64,000 nt of DNA from Marsupella aquatica (GCA_973895155.1 OZ316891.1:27466001-27530000), one strand, 5' to 3'. Numbered from the stretch's first letter, positions 43,254 through 55,804 are shown. The notes: a model not told the origin generated them from the sequence alone. Numbers and translations are program-made.

Positions 43254-43849
43254 AAGAACTATAATACAAGGTTGCGCCCTTTTCTACCGTGGTCGTCATT
43301 CAAATATACAGTGTCCAAAAAAAAGATTCCATCAAAAGAGGAAGGAATAAATCAAAGATAAAAAAGTTTAGTGTGAATGAAAGAGGAAGAAACACTCAAA
43401 AGAGACAAAGAAAAGGAAAATGATTATTAAATAAACTCATGCAAGCACAAGGATCAATGATGATCCCTCTGCTTTCCATCAATGCGGAAGTGAGACCAAG
43501 ATGTTAATAAAAAATGTTCTATTTATCTTAGGCAATTTTTGTAATAATTATCAAAAAATGTAATACACTATGGCACCAATTTATACCATGGTCGCCTTTC
43601 AAAATTCCAGGGCCGTTTTGGGTGAAAAAATCAAAACCAGAAAAAATTGGAACCTATAAGACAAAAAAAACCCAATTGGAAGCTCAAGCCATCACTTGGA
43701 TTGCAGTGCTGCGATGTCAGCACACGTCGCGGCGACAGCACCAAGCCATAGCAAGTCGCGACCCGCCCTGCCCAGCTCGCAGCAGCCAATGCTGGCTGGC
43801 TCCGCCCTCTGCCTCCCAGGCCCCCTTTTGCCTCCCCACTTCGCGGCCC

Positions 43850-44253
43850 TGTTGGGTATTTACTCTTACATCTAGGTTAGGTATGACGTGGGTTGGTACA
43901 ACTACGTGGGTTGGTACAACTACGTGGTTAGGTACAACTACGTGGTTAGGTATAACTACGTGATTAGGTACAACTATGTGGTTAGGTACAACTAAGTTGC
44001 ACACTATATCATAAGAGGCACGTGTGCTTTGAGAGGTAGAACCAAGGCTCATTGTTATGGAGCCACTTGAGAGATAGGGAGAGCTTACACTGTGGAGACT
44101 CGGTATAGCCGACGGGCTTAGAGTTCAGTAAAGCTCTCTTGTGTGTTCCTGTGGACGTAGCCTCAAGGAGGTGAACCACGTATCTCTTGTGTCGACTATT
44201 GTGCGTTGGATGGTTCATGGGCTTGCCGTTGCGATCATCGTCTATACTCAACA
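43850..44253 (+). repeat. 5' LTR of the Copia element (404 bp)
   Basis: It begins TGTTGGGTATTTACTC and ends CTATACTCAACA. Near its start lies a minisatellite of 18-bp units (ACGTGGTTAGGTACAACT), one unit longer than in the 3' LTR. CTATATCATAA near 44003 is a plausible TATA box. Confidence 0.97.
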
Positions 44254-44254
44254 A

Positions 44255-44267
44255 TTGGTATCAGAGC
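44255..44267 (+). other. Primer-binding site
   Basis: TTGGTATCAGAGC follows the 5' LTR by one base; it is the standard plant Copia site complementary to the 3' end of initiator Met-tRNA. Confidence 0.95.
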
Positions 44268-45402
44268 ATGCTAGGTGACGTGTGTTCGTGACAGGATTTC
44301 ATGACGGTTTTTCCAGCATTGAGTGTCGGTGGATTTCCCAGAGTTCCGTCGCATGGAACTTGGAGTTTATGGGCTCAACGGATAGATCAGGGCAAGAGCT
44401 TTCTAACGGTGTGAAGAAATCGCTGAACGGAGCTCGTAGTGCAGAGAGATCTAAGTTTTTATCGTTCTGGATTTTGTGAAGAAAGTTGGCAATCGACTCG
44501 GAGGGAGAAGCGTCAAGTGTTTTGACTCAACGGAGAGATTGAGGCAAGACGATTGTTTTGAGTCCGGGATTGGCTCTTTGATGCAAAGAGGACGGCTAAG
44601 CAAAATCAATTACCTTGTTGGACTTGGTGACGGCACCAAGTGCAATTGATCAACATTCGTTGTTGACAAGGTACCATTTTTTTTCTCTTTGAAAAACTGA
44701 TTCGAAATTGGCTATGGCAATTGAGAGAAATCTGTCATCTTTACCAATTTTTTTCTCCCTCGTTCTTTCCTCGTTTTGGGTGCTTCTTATATCGATCTTC
44801 ACTGCCTCGGAGTCTAGTTTCCAAATCTGAAATCAGATCTTGATTTCGTCAAAACCCGAGTGAGATATCTTGCGTTTGGTGTCGAGGGGTACATTCTGCC
44901 GTGTGTATTTTCTGGTGCGCGACCAGATTTCGACGACGAAGGGTGGTAGGGGGTTTTGGGGGTTCGAGGACACGTGTCAGCCCCTTGATTGTTCTTCCAA
45001 AATTCCCACAGGGCCTGTACAAGGGTCATAGAATATTCCAAAAAACTAGAGAGCTATTTTTTGACCGTCCGACAAAGATTTCATCCGCCGAACGGTAACT
45101 TTTTTGGTCATTTTTCGGCGAGATCGTAGCCATTGAAGTTGGCAACGCGGCGCACCAATCACATCGCAATTCTAACAACGGGTTGTACTTGGTATTTCGG
45201 TTATTCCCTGAGGTGGTCAAAACGGGGGAGTTTCCCAAGGTTTTACCCACCTCGACCGAAATTTGAATAACTTTTCCGTCAAATTTCGATTTTGATTTCG
45301 GTTTTCAGTATTGGACTCCTAGCTTTGTGGGCTACGCGGCGGTGTTGAGTTTCAAGTTTTTTGAGAAGTTGTGAAAAACAACATTTTTTGTGATTTTCTC
45401 AT

Positions 45403-48400
45403 ATGAGTGATTCGGAGGAGTTTTTCGAAGACGTGGAACTTGAAGCACGAGGATCACCGCGGAGGTTTCAGGGGCAGAGAGAGGAGCAGGAGGAAGAGCA
45501 CGTGACACCGATACCATCACCGGTGCGGCGTGTGGTGGAGGAAGCAGTACTACTACCGGAGCTCACGGTAGTGCCAAAGAAGAAGATGGGGACTTTCAAG
45601 CTTGGGGGACCCAAGTATGAAGTGACAAAGTATGATGGGCGCTCTGACTACTTGCTATGGGAGAAGCAGGTGAAGGGAGTGCTCTATGCGTCAGGGATGG
45701 GCCAACTGCTGAGCCCTCGTGAAGACGATGTTGATGAGAAACAATGGGACCGCATGCAAGAGCAGGGAGTATGGTGTGTTACACTCTATCTCATGCCTCC
45801 CATCATCAAGCAGTTGGGTGCACATAAGGATTGCATGTCATTGTTTGCGGAATTGCAGAGCAAGTATCACCGCAAGGAGTTGTCGAACCGGCTCTACACT
45901 TCCTACAAACTGATGAGTTTCAGGATGAAGGAATTCGGTACGAAGTTGCAAGACCATGTGGATGCTTTCAACGACATGGTCGTTGACTTGGAAAACCTTG
46001 GGGAGACTTTGAATGATGAGACAAAGGCTCTACAGTTTCTTAGTTCATTGCCTCCATCTTACCAGTCCCTATCACAAGTGTTGTTGCATCGTGATAGGGA
46101 TACCATTTCATACAATGACGTGGTAAGTTCTCTGCTTAGTGATGATCTTCAGCAGAAGATGCACATCACGTCACAGCCTTCATCATCTGGTGCTGCCCTC
46201 AATGTTAATCGTGGGAGGAGTATGCAACGACCAACTGGGGACCGTAGAACCCAGTTTAGATCTAAATCCAGATCTAAGTCCAAGGGTAAATCCCCTCAGA
46301 GGAGGCAGGTGACATGTTGGAAGTGCAACCAAGTTGGACACTTCAAGCGAGACTTTAAGGGAAAGGCAGCGGAAACTTCATCGGCAAATGTGGCTAGGGC
46401 TGATGGAGAAGCTGATTTACTCAATGATGAGTATGTTTTATGAAGCCGGGGGTATGCCCTGTGCACGTCATCTAGGAGAGCAGATGATGTGTGGATTCTT
46501 GATTGTGCTTGCTCTTTTCATATTTGTTATATTCGTGAGTTTTTCAGTTCTTACTCTGTTTCAAACGGTTCAGTTCTGATGAGAAATGATCACTCCTGTC
46601 AAATTGAGGGAATTGGGTCTGTGAAGATTCAAATGTTTGATGGCGCTGTGCGCACAGTGTTCAGAGTCAGGTATGTACCTGGCATGCGTAAGAATCTGAT
46701 TTCACTCGGTGTGTTGGATTCAAATGGTCATCAATGGAGCGTTATTAATAGTGAACTTCAAGTCAGGTCGGGAGAGACAGTGATTTTGAAGGGGAGTAGA
46801 CAAAAGAATTTGTATGTGTTATAGGGCAATACTGTATGTGGAGAGGTCAATGTAACCAAGTCTCACGAGGAGATGACTCAACTGTGGCATTCACGGCTAG
46901 GCCACATGAGTGAGAAGAGTTTGGCTATCTTACGGAAGAATGGACTCATTTCTGATTTGCAATCTTTTAAATTAGAGTTCTATGAGCATTGCATTCTTGG
47001 AAAGCAGCATCGTCGTGCTTTTGGTGTTGGAACTCATCGTTCCAAAGCGGTTCTTGAGTACATACATAGTGACGTGTGGGGTCCATCCCCGACTCCCTCA
47101 CACTCTGGAAAGTTGTACTATGTATCATTTATTGATGATTACTCAAGATTTGTGTGGATTTATTTCATGACGCATAAGTCTGATGTCTTGTCCATTTTTA
47201 AGAAGTGGAAGGCCCAGGTGGAGAATCAGACTGGAAACACGATCAAGTATTTGGATACAAGGGTGAAGAGTTGGAGGTCAGACAACGGCGGGGAGTACAC
47301 TTCAATGGAATTTGAAGAGTACGATTCAGAATAGGGAATAACTCGCCATCTCACCATAGTTTATACTCCGCAACAGAATGGTGTCGCCGAGAGGCTCAAT
47401 CGGACACTGTTGGAGCGGTCACGGAGTATGTTGAGCCAATCAGGTTTACCACAAGAATTTTGGGCAGAAGCTGTTAATACCGCAGCTTATTTGGTAAATC
47501 TTTCTCTTTCTAGTGCTATCAATTTCAAAACGCCGTTTGAGATGCGCTATAAGCGGCAAGCAGACTATCATGGCTTGGTAGTTTTTGGAAGTGATGCATA
47601 TGCTCTCACACCGAAGCAGAATAGGACCAAGTTGGATCCTACCTCCAAGAAATGTGTTTTTCTTGGGTACCAGAGTGTTGTGAAAGCCTATAGGCTATGG
47701 GATCCTATTGCCTGTAAGCTCGTTGTCAGTAGGGATGTTTCCTTCAATGAATCCAGATTATTGAAGGAGAGGGAGAATACTCAGGTCTCCCGTACTGACA
47801 AAGGAAAATCTTCTATCCTGGATCTCGTTGAGGGGGAGATTGGTTATGAGGTGCATGACCGGAGAGAAGGAGTTGCTCCAATTATGGAGCTGGTTTCTAT
47901 GCCAGAGGAACCAGAGGAGTTTGTTGATGCTGGTGAGCAGCAAGTGGATGCTGTTGAGCTTCAAATTGTACCAGCACACGCAGATCAACCGGAGTCATCG
48001 GCTAGAAGAGCATCTGGTCGCACTGTACGCGCTCCACCAAGGTATAGACAGTGGGTTGATTCATCTCAACTGCAAGAGGATGATTTTGCAGCTGATGATG
48101 AGGGTGATGCGTTAATTTTGGAAGAAGGGGAACCTTCTTCATTTCATGAGGCAAGTGCTTCAAAGGAGAAGCAGAAGTGGACTGCAGCAATGCAAACGGA
48201 GATGCAGTCACTAAAGGACAACAAAACTTAGGAGCTTGTTAAGCTACCTAAGGGTCAGCAAGTGGTGGACAGCAAGTGGATTTACAAGCTGATGGATAAT
48301 TCCATAGGAGGTGGATCGAAGGTCTACAAGGCTAGGTTGGTAGCAAAGGGATTCACACAAGAGAAAGGTGTGGATTACAATGAGGTCTTCTCACCAGTTG

Positions 48401-49716
48401 CTAAGTACTCTACAATACGACTATTGTGTGTACTTGTTGTAATGTTTGGTCTGCTGCTAGATCAGATGGATGTTGTCACAACTTTCCTCTATGGCACATT
48501 GGAAGAGGTGATCTTCATGAGACAACCGCTAGGTTTTGTGAAGAGAGGACAGGAGGAATTGGTTTGCAGATTGCTGAAATCCTTGTATGGGTTGAAGCAG
48601 TCACCAAGACAGTGGAACAAGCGGTTTGACGATTGGATTCGGTCACAAGGTTTTCACAGAAGTGTATTTGACCCTTGTGTGTATTTGAAACCAGTGAAGA
48701 ATGTTATCTTTGGGTTCATTGTTTTAGTACTTTATGTGGATGACATGCTAATTGCAGCCAAGGATAGGTCTGAGATTGTTAAGCTCAAGGCACTGCTTAG
48801 TACAGAGTTTAAGATGAAGGACTTAGGGCCAGCTAAGAGGATTTTGGGTATGGAGATCACTAGGGACTTGGAGGCTGACAAGCTATGGTTGACGCAGAGC
48901 AGTTATGCGAGGAAGGTAATTGCAAGGTTCAACATGGGGAATAGCAAGCCAGTAAGTACCCCGTTGGCTTCACACTTCAAGTTATCATCAACGTTCTGTC
49001 CTACGGATGACACAGAGAAGGGGTTGATGTCAAAGGTTCCGTATGACAAGGCAGTGGGGAGTCTCATGTATTTGATGACTTGCACTAGACCTGATCTTGC
49101 CATGGCTATGGGCAAGGTGAGCAGGTACATGTCGAATCCAGGGAAGGTACACTGGGAAGCAGTGAAGTGGATTATCAGGTACTTGAAGGGTACCATGGAT
49201 CATGGTCTTTTATTTGATGCGAATGCAAAGAATGCTAGATCATTGATTGGCTATGTAGATTCTGACTATGGACAAGATTTGGACCGAAGGAGATCAACAA
49301 CAGGATACGTGTTCACACTTGGCGGTGGATGCATAAGTTGGAGGTCTACTTTGCAGAAGTGTATTGCTCAGTCTACTACAGAAGCGGAGTATGTTGCAGT
49401 TGCGGAAGCAGCAAAGGAAGCGATTTGGTTGGATAGACTTATCACTGAAATGAGATTGCCACAGGGGAATGTGAAACTCCATTGTGATAGTCAAAGTGTG
49501 CTCCACCTTGCTGTGAACCAGGTGATGGACAGTAGAGTGAAGCACATTGACGTCAGGTACCATTTTATCAGGTAGACTGTGTCTGATAATTTGTTTGAGC
49601 TAGTCAAGATTGATGGTAAACTCAACCCGGCTGACGCATTTACCAAAGTGATTCATTTGGAGAGTTTCTCTAGACACCATGACGTATTGCAGGTTTTGCA
49701 ATTGCATCACAAGTAG
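45403..49716 (+). pseudogene. Copia gag-pol polyprotein with five in-frame stops
   Basis: A single frame of about 1,438 codons has no frameshift. Stops are TGA at 46441 and TAG at 46822, 47332, 48229 and 49573. Gag (about 1-345) is a UBN2-type capsid ending in a zinc knuckle CWKCNQVGHFKRDF whose last Cys is Phe. Protease region: WILDCACSFHIC, where DSG/DTG-like plant motifs are expected. Integrase: a WHSRLGHM zinc domain with EFYEHC in place of FCEHC, then HSDVWGP, SDNGGEY and NGVAERLNRTL (D-D-E present). Reverse transcriptase: KARLVAKGFTQ, LDQMDVVTTFLYG, LYVDDMLI. RNase H: YVDSDYGQD and TEAEYVA. All domains are recognisable, but the protein cannot be made intact. Confidence 0.95.
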
Positions 49717-49895
49717 AGTTTTCTTAACATTCATTGTAATTACTGATATATGCTCTTCCTCATTCCTATGTATTAGGCTACGGCTTAGTTCTGGTTTGCT
49801 CTAGTTAGAGAGGGAAACCAGTTTGGTTTTTGTCCAGAACTTCCCGCTGAGGGATCATATACATTGGCAGTATTACTCTCCCCTAGACCAGAGTC

Positions 49896-49906
49896 AAGGG
49901 GAAGAT
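49896..49906 (+). other. Polypurine tract
   Basis: AAGGGGAAGAT lies immediately before the 3' LTR, as needed for plus-strand priming. Confidence 0.9.
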
Positions 49907-50291
49907 TGTTGGGTATTTACTCTTACGTCTAGGTTAGGTATGACGTGGTTGATACAACAACGTGGGTTGGTACAACTACGTGGTTAGGTACAACTACGTG
50001 ATTAGGTACAACTATGTGGTTAGGTACAACTAAGTTGCACACTATATCATAAGAGGCACGTGTGCTTTGAGAGGTAGAACCAAGGCTCATTGTTATGGAG
50101 CCACTTGAGAGATAGGGAGAGCTTACACTGTGGAGACTCGGTATAGCCGACGGGCTTAGAGTTCAGTAAAGCTCTCTTGTGTGTTCCTGTGGACGTAGCC
50201 TCAAGGAGGTGAACCACGTATCTCTTGTGTCGACTATTGTGCGTTGGATGGTTCATGGGCTTGCCATTGCGATCATCGTCTATGCTCAACA
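49907..50291 (+). repeat. 3' LTR of the Copia element (385 bp)
   Basis: Same ends as the 5' LTR; 19 bp shorter owing to one fewer 18-bp unit and one single-base indel. Confidence 0.97.
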
Positions 50292-50429
50292 GGCCCCTCC
50301 TCTCAACGTACTCCCCCCTTGCCCTCCTTTAAATTTATCCTTTATAAAAGATTTAAATTACAAAAACAATTTTAAAAATCATTCTCATTCTTTTGTACTT
50401 TGGTGGTGGTTGTCGCCTCTCTTTGTGTC

Positions 50430-51060
50430 ATGACATCTCTCACTTGACAAATGTTTTTTACGCAATGAGATGTTTCTAACAAAGATATCTTTCGCACCAA
50501 GATAATTTTTCAATTACATCTTTAGCACAACGTTACCTATTACGCATTGATATCTTTCTCCGAATGATATCTTTAGTAAACTACATCTTTTGCGCAACAT
50601 CTTTTGAGCAACCACATATTTTACTTAATGATGTTTTTTATTTAACAAGACTGTAAAATAATGCAACGATGTATTTATCCAACAACATCTTTTGTGCAAC
50701 AGAGACTTGACAACATATATCACTCACGACATCACTTTACTTATGAACCATTTTGTACTTAACAACATATATCACTCACGACATCACTTATGAACCATTT
50801 TGTACTTAACAACATATATCACTCACGACATCACTTTACTTATGAACCATTTTGTACTTAACAACAACTTTATACTTAACAACATCTTTTTTCTTAATGA
50901 TATCTTGGGCGTTGTGATATCTTTTGTCTCAACGACATCTTTTTTCTCTATGACATCTTGGGTGACACGACATCTTTTCTATTAACGACATCTTGGGCGT
51001 CACGACATCTTTTCTCTTGATGTCTTGGGCGCATCACAACATTTTTTTCTTCACGACATT
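50430..51060. repeat. Degenerate GACATCTTTT repeats, inverted counterpart of 15430-15960
   Basis: Many imperfect units of the form AACGACATCTTTT-TCT and ATATCTTT are present, with three near-exact ~60-bp units holding CAACATATATCACTCACGAC then ATCACTT (50712, 50763, 50809). The block ends near ACACGGGTATTGAGCTCG (51073). Confidence 0.75.
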
Positions 51061-51294
51061 TTTTGTGCAATACACGGGTATTGAGCTCGTAGTAAGATAA
51101 AAACAGAGCATCCGGGAACTCCCTAAAAAATGACGAATGCCCAGGACAATGATGGCCATTTTCCCCTAACATCTGGTAAAAGTATTTAACTAATACACTT
51201 TAGGACCTCAGAAATTTTACTTTTGTACTGTTTTAGCAAAAACATAGAAGATGTTTCAATTCATAATGCCCTACGCGAATGTGCAAGGTCATTG

Positions 51295-51465
51295 CACCTA
51301 AAATTACACACAGAAAAATCACGAATGGCCATAAGGACTCACCTAAAATTACACAGACAAAAATCACGATTGGCAATAAGGGACTCACCTAAAATTACAC
51401 ACTCAAAAATCACGAATGGGCTTGAAGGACTCACCTAAAATTACACAGACAAAAATCACGCTCCA
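51295..51465. repeat. 46-bp minisatellite, four units
   Basis: CACCTAAAATTACACA starts units at about 51295, 51340, 51386 and 51432, each followed by AAAAATCACGA(A/T)TGG and AAGG(G)ACT. Contiguous, no spacers. Confidence 0.9.
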
Positions 51466-52350
51466 TTTTCATGCACACTATCGAGCGGAAGGGAATTTAG
51501 GCATTTTGTGGCAAGTAACGGAAGCTACAGTACCTGAGAAGGTGATCGAGAAAGCCTCTGAGAATCACAACAAGCAAACAGCGATGGAGCGATGGTGATG
51601 GGGAACGCGGGGGCCCGGAGCTGTGAGGGTTCACTTCAATTGAGAAAGACAGGAGGACTCTGACTGCCATCGATCGGCGGGAGCGGGCGGGGTGGTGACA
51701 TGCATGCGACGAAGCGTCAACAACAACAGATTGACGCTGCTGTTTCATTTTACGCGCGGCGATTTGGCGAGCGATTTGGTGGTGGATGAAGTTTGAGAGG
51801 GGATCTGCCAGGTCTGAATTTATCTTCACAACTGGCAGCGTCGAGTCGAGGAGCTTGTGAAAGCTGTCAAAGCTTTTTATGTCTACGTACTTAAGTCGCC
51901 ACTCGGGTTTTCGCTCGACACTTACCAGCAGTTTGTTCATAAATTTCCGTCGCATTGATCCAGACGCGGATCGAAGCGAGAGAGCTAGTACCGGTACCGG
52001 TAGGTAGGTAGGTAGGTAGGTGTTTCGAAGTTGGCCCTCAGAGCTCCGTCCGCCATTTAGATTACCATCGAGTTCCTGTGCAGTGATCCACACGGAGGGG
52101 GAAACTAAGGAGAGTAGTTTCGAATTATCGTTACGGCGCTTTGTCACTCGGTGCACTGCAACGGGCCTGCGTTCGACCAGTTAATTATGTGAAAGGAAGG
52201 TACTGAAGGCGTCGCCGTCGATAGAGGAGAAGAGTTCCAGTACGTGGACAGGTGCTGGCCTGCTGGGAGCGGAGGAAGAGGACCTGCACGCCTGGCGGAC
52301 AGGCCTGCGAAGACTGAAGTGGAAGTCTTCTCGACAGTAGTTTCACGACC
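51466..52350. promoter_or_regulatory. Upstream region of the CCCH zinc-finger gene
   Basis: A (GGTA)n microsatellite lies at 51999-52020. A 219-codon minus-strand frame (51497-52156) reads through it, shows no family motifs and is probably not coding. The 5' untranslated region and promoter of the gene starting at 52351 should lie here. Confidence 0.35.
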
Positions 52351-54462
52351 ATGTTGTCGTCGACGTTCACGACCCGCGGAATGGATGAACTCAAGCAACA
52401 ACTTCATCCTTACGATCCGCTCGACTTGACTCCCCATTTGCCTAGACAGGGTTCTTCTTATGGTGGCTGCAGCGCTATGTACAGTGGCACTTTGCCGATA
52501 GGATGGAACCAGACCTCGCTGAGTACAAATGGTAACAGCTGTGGTCCTGAAATTGGTTTGTGGTCATATGGTCAAAATTCCTATCACGGCAGCCAAGAAG
52601 ACCTGGAAGCTGAGGAGGAAGAGGAGGAAAGTATAGCAAGAATGCAGTCACTGGTTCCCTCTGATTTGCTACAGGAAGAAGGGTGGGATCAGCAGGATGG
52701 TTTTTCCATGTTTCCATCAGAAGTGAATATCCCAAGTGGTCCCAACTTAAACAGCGAGACTCAAAGAAGAAATCACGAATTTCTGCGGGGAGTATATCAC
52801 AGCTGCGCGAGGAATGGTTTTGTTGGAGCACGACTTGATCAGGGCTTTGATTCTGATCGTATACTCAATCCCGAGGGATTTGTTGTTCGTCACGTCCCAA
52901 GCCCGGCTGAAGGATTTATTGACCAAAATCCGGCTGCAGCATATGTTCCAAACCCGGCTGGACGACATGTTCAAGCCGTGGCTGAAGCTCAGTCTCTCCG
53001 ACGTATAGAGGAGGCCATACGAAGTGTGAATGAAGCAGTGCTTCCTGCATCGTTGAAACCATCTGTTCATTTAGCAAGCGATAATGCTACTCTGAACAAC
53101 TTTGCCGGTTCACAGCCAACCTACGAACTGAATTCAAGCCTGCCGAATTGGACCTACGACCTGAAATCAGCGTTGGATAGTATTGGACAGTTGGACGCTC
53201 AATTGGAAAAGGCAAAAACCGAATTGTTCGAGGCTGAGTCGCTGAGAAATATGATGAAGTTGCTGATCTTCAATGCCCACAGACAAGCAATCATTGCAGA
53301 GCTCTCTCAGAGAAACGCTTTCTCCTCTCCACAACTTCCAAGTTTCGTGAACACCACTGATGTCTTGTCTGCAGCAACGACATCAAGTGATTCCACCCCA
53401 GCGAGTATACATCCAGCTGCCTTGCGGGCTCGGTCTCGTGACCTAAGGCAAGAAACGTCATCACTTCGCAGCCGTAGTCTTAGGAACACGCCGGAGAAGA
53501 AACTAGATGGCTACCATTCCAATTCTTTTTCTTCTCCGAGACGGAAGGCGACGTCGTCTTCTAGTCCTGCGACAAAAGCCTTGATTGCTCAAGGTGCAAA
53601 GAGTATCAGTGTTATTTTAAAACCGGAGCATTCTGGATCAACAGGCCGGAACTCTCACCCTGCTTCCCCGTTAAGTCCTGGCTCAGATAATCCAGTGTCG
53701 CCAGGCTCAGGGTCACTGTCTCCGATCCGTCCCCGGCGGCTAAACATGTCGAACAGCGATGTAAGTTTCCAGAGTGAGTTGTATGTATCTCCTAAGAAAT
53801 CTTTGTGAAGCATAAATTGAAGTGTAAGAATCAAGATCATGTGAAAACTTGAAAGTTTAAGGTCAAGGGTTGGCATGGGCAGCAAGGAGATCGAGCTTTC
53901 AATTGGTCTGACATTCAAAATCACTTTAGTTTCGCCAGCCAAGTCTTTCACAGAGAACCATAAATAGATTAACACAAAAATGGATCATTCACAAGATAGA
54001 ATTTCTTTCGAATGAGACGTGCAGCTGTACGTGCTAAAGTCTGTTGTGATACGGCACTTAGGCACAAGTTTGAATCTACAATGTCCTTTCACTTGTTCAA
54101 ACTTTGATTTGTGGAAGTTTTATGTCCTCTTGCAGGCCGCACTGCAACTTATTCCCACGGAAAATCCTTCACTGGAGTTGGACGTGTCTAATCAGGGCCA
54201 GTACAAAACAGAACTGTGCAACAATTGGGAGGAATCAAAATGGTGTCCATATGGTGAGCACTGCAGATTTGCTCATGGCGTGAAGGAGCTCCGGTGTGTC
54301 CTTCGCCACCATCGCTACAAAAGTGTGGCCTGCCGTATGATAATGAGTGGTAAAGAATGTATTTATGGCCATCGGTGCCACTACCGCCATTCCTTGACTG
54401 AAAAGGAGTTGTCTCTTATCTCGGTGGAGGTGATCAAATTGGTCACTCGGACATCTTTGTAA
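52351..54462 (+). CDS. Tandem CCCH (TTP-type) zinc-finger protein, C3H14/C3H15-like
   Basis: Two exons (52351-53760 and 54136-54462) with GTAAGT donor and TCTTGCAG acceptor, phase 0, give 578 residues. The C-terminus holds two CCCH fingers, both C-x8-C-x5-C-x3-H (Cys498, 507, 513, His517; Cys536, 545, 551, His555) with the canonical 18-residue linker and lead-ins YKTELC and YKSVAC. This is the tristetraprolin arrangement that binds AU-rich mRNA. The [14 protein letters not shown] tail is typical of plant C3H14/C3H15, mRNA and transcription regulators in cell-wall and anther development. Upstream is an acidic stretch (about 85-92), a helical segment (about 270-315) and a Ser/Pro-rich part with SPRRK-type sites. 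An alternative start is Met11 (52381). No defects. The specific role here is inferred from the family. Confidence 0.88.
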
Positions 54463-55804
54463 CTTTAGGAGCGGACCCGATTGTCCGTTGTAATTTAATA
54501 TTGTATTTGGTCGAGGAAAAACAACAGCCTGTGAAAGATTGTCAGTGCCCATCCTGCACCGCGATTGCCAATACAGGCATTTGACAGTGAGATCGATGGC
54601 CTTGAGCTGAATTTATTCGTTTATTATATATGCATTGTTTGTCAATTTATTCGTAGGCTTCCACCCCGGCTTCCACATCTAGCATTAGTGTTCAGATTTC
54701 GTGAACTCCGGCAATAGTAGGTCCACCATAGCTGGGACTTTTGAAAATATGCAAGTCTAGTCCATTTAAACATATTAATGTTTCTAGTGCTGCTTATCCA
54801 CAACAGCTTTAGATGTTTAGATATACATCTAAGCAAGCCTGGATCATTTGTATTTGATAAACAAGAGCTAGACATTGATAAGTTGCTTGCATAGGAACTC
54901 TCTATGTGACCGATCAGTCACATCTACGAAATTGCGAAAGATTCCGGCTCAGTTTGAAAGCTGCTGTACCAATTTCCATGCAGAATTGTATGTAGCAAGT
55001 AATTCGGCATACGATTAAGTGTCTTGATAAATTGTGAGTTGTAACAACAGTAGCGGTATACAGATGCATTGCCACTTTAATCCTTCATACTTTGACTTGA
55101 AAAATAGTACTGTCTTGACCTTTTCATTTGAGTGGCATGATGACTCGATCATACACTGGACAAGCACCTCCTTACAGAAAAAACTTCCATAGATGTCCAT
55201 AGATGTGAATATGAATGCGGGGCCATGCACATATGTCTTGCTGCACCAAAGGCTCTTTCACCTGCGGGAAGTCTTCTGGATTGATCAATTCATTTAGAAG
55301 AGCGGGCACGTAGTCACAGAGTAAGCAGGTTTGTTCAAAGCAGTCAATATCTGTGATCGGCGATGCGAAAAACAGATGGAAGCTAAGTTCGCCAATGGTC
55401 CAAGTTTTGGTGTTAATGTGGCTCCATTTCTCTCAAGTGAAGTCGCTTTTCATGTTTTCCTCCTGGTGCCGGCCTTAGGGTTCCCTTCCGGCGTTGCCTC
55501 TTGACTGACCTCCTTCTGTATGCTGCTCTTTTCTATGAAGTATTGGATAATTATGCAAGGCCAAAGAAAGATAAGTCATTTCTTCATTCATCTTCACACA
55601 ACGTCTTTACGACAAGATGATCACTGTCTATCACGAAGTTTGATCTTGACCTCTTCTTCATGTCATGTGAAAAAAATTCTTCTGTATCGCATTTCTACGG
55701 GCCTGGACGTATCAAAATCGCTCATTCAGTTACTTCGTTTGGAATGACATTTACATGCCATTGTGAGCAGGTTCGTCTTCCTGCGGTTCACGTTGATCTT
55801 CCAT
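54463..55804. other. Downstream of the CCCH gene, no gene recognised
   Basis: It contains the 3' untranslated region of the zinc-finger gene. Otherwise AT-rich to mixed, without recognisable coding or repeats. Confidence 0.3.

Larger units (their letters stand above)
43850..50291 (+). mobile_element. Ty1/Copia LTR retrotransposon, full length, defective
   Basis: 6,442 bp with LTRs at both ends (TGTTGGG...CTCAACA), a perfect 5-bp target duplication GGCCC at 43845-43849 and 50292-50296, a Met-tRNA primer site, a ~1.1-kb leader, one gag-pol frame and a polypurine tract. Gene order (gag, protease, integrase, reverse transcriptase, RNase H) is Copia. The LTRs differ by only about five substitutions, a 1-nt indel and one 18-bp repeat unit, so insertion is recent, yet the coding frame has five stops. 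Confidence 0.97.

Noticed and set aside
46441-49575. Programmed readthrough of the five Copia stops
   Set aside because: Five stops spread through all domains, plus lost zinc-ligand cysteines, fit inactivation; readthrough systems use one stop at the gag-pol border.
43850-50291. Integrated virus
   Set aside because: Gene order, LTRs, primer site and lack of an envelope gene identify a Copia retrotransposon.
51497-52156. 219-codon minus-strand frame
   Set aside because: Reads through a (GGTA)n microsatellite, has no recognisable motif and lies in the expected promoter of the CCCH gene.
53761-53808. CCCH gene ending at the stop at 53808
   Set aside because: A GTAAGT donor at 53761 and TCTTGCAG acceptor before 54136 join in phase to an exon with two perfect CCCH fingers; the unspliced end would lack them.
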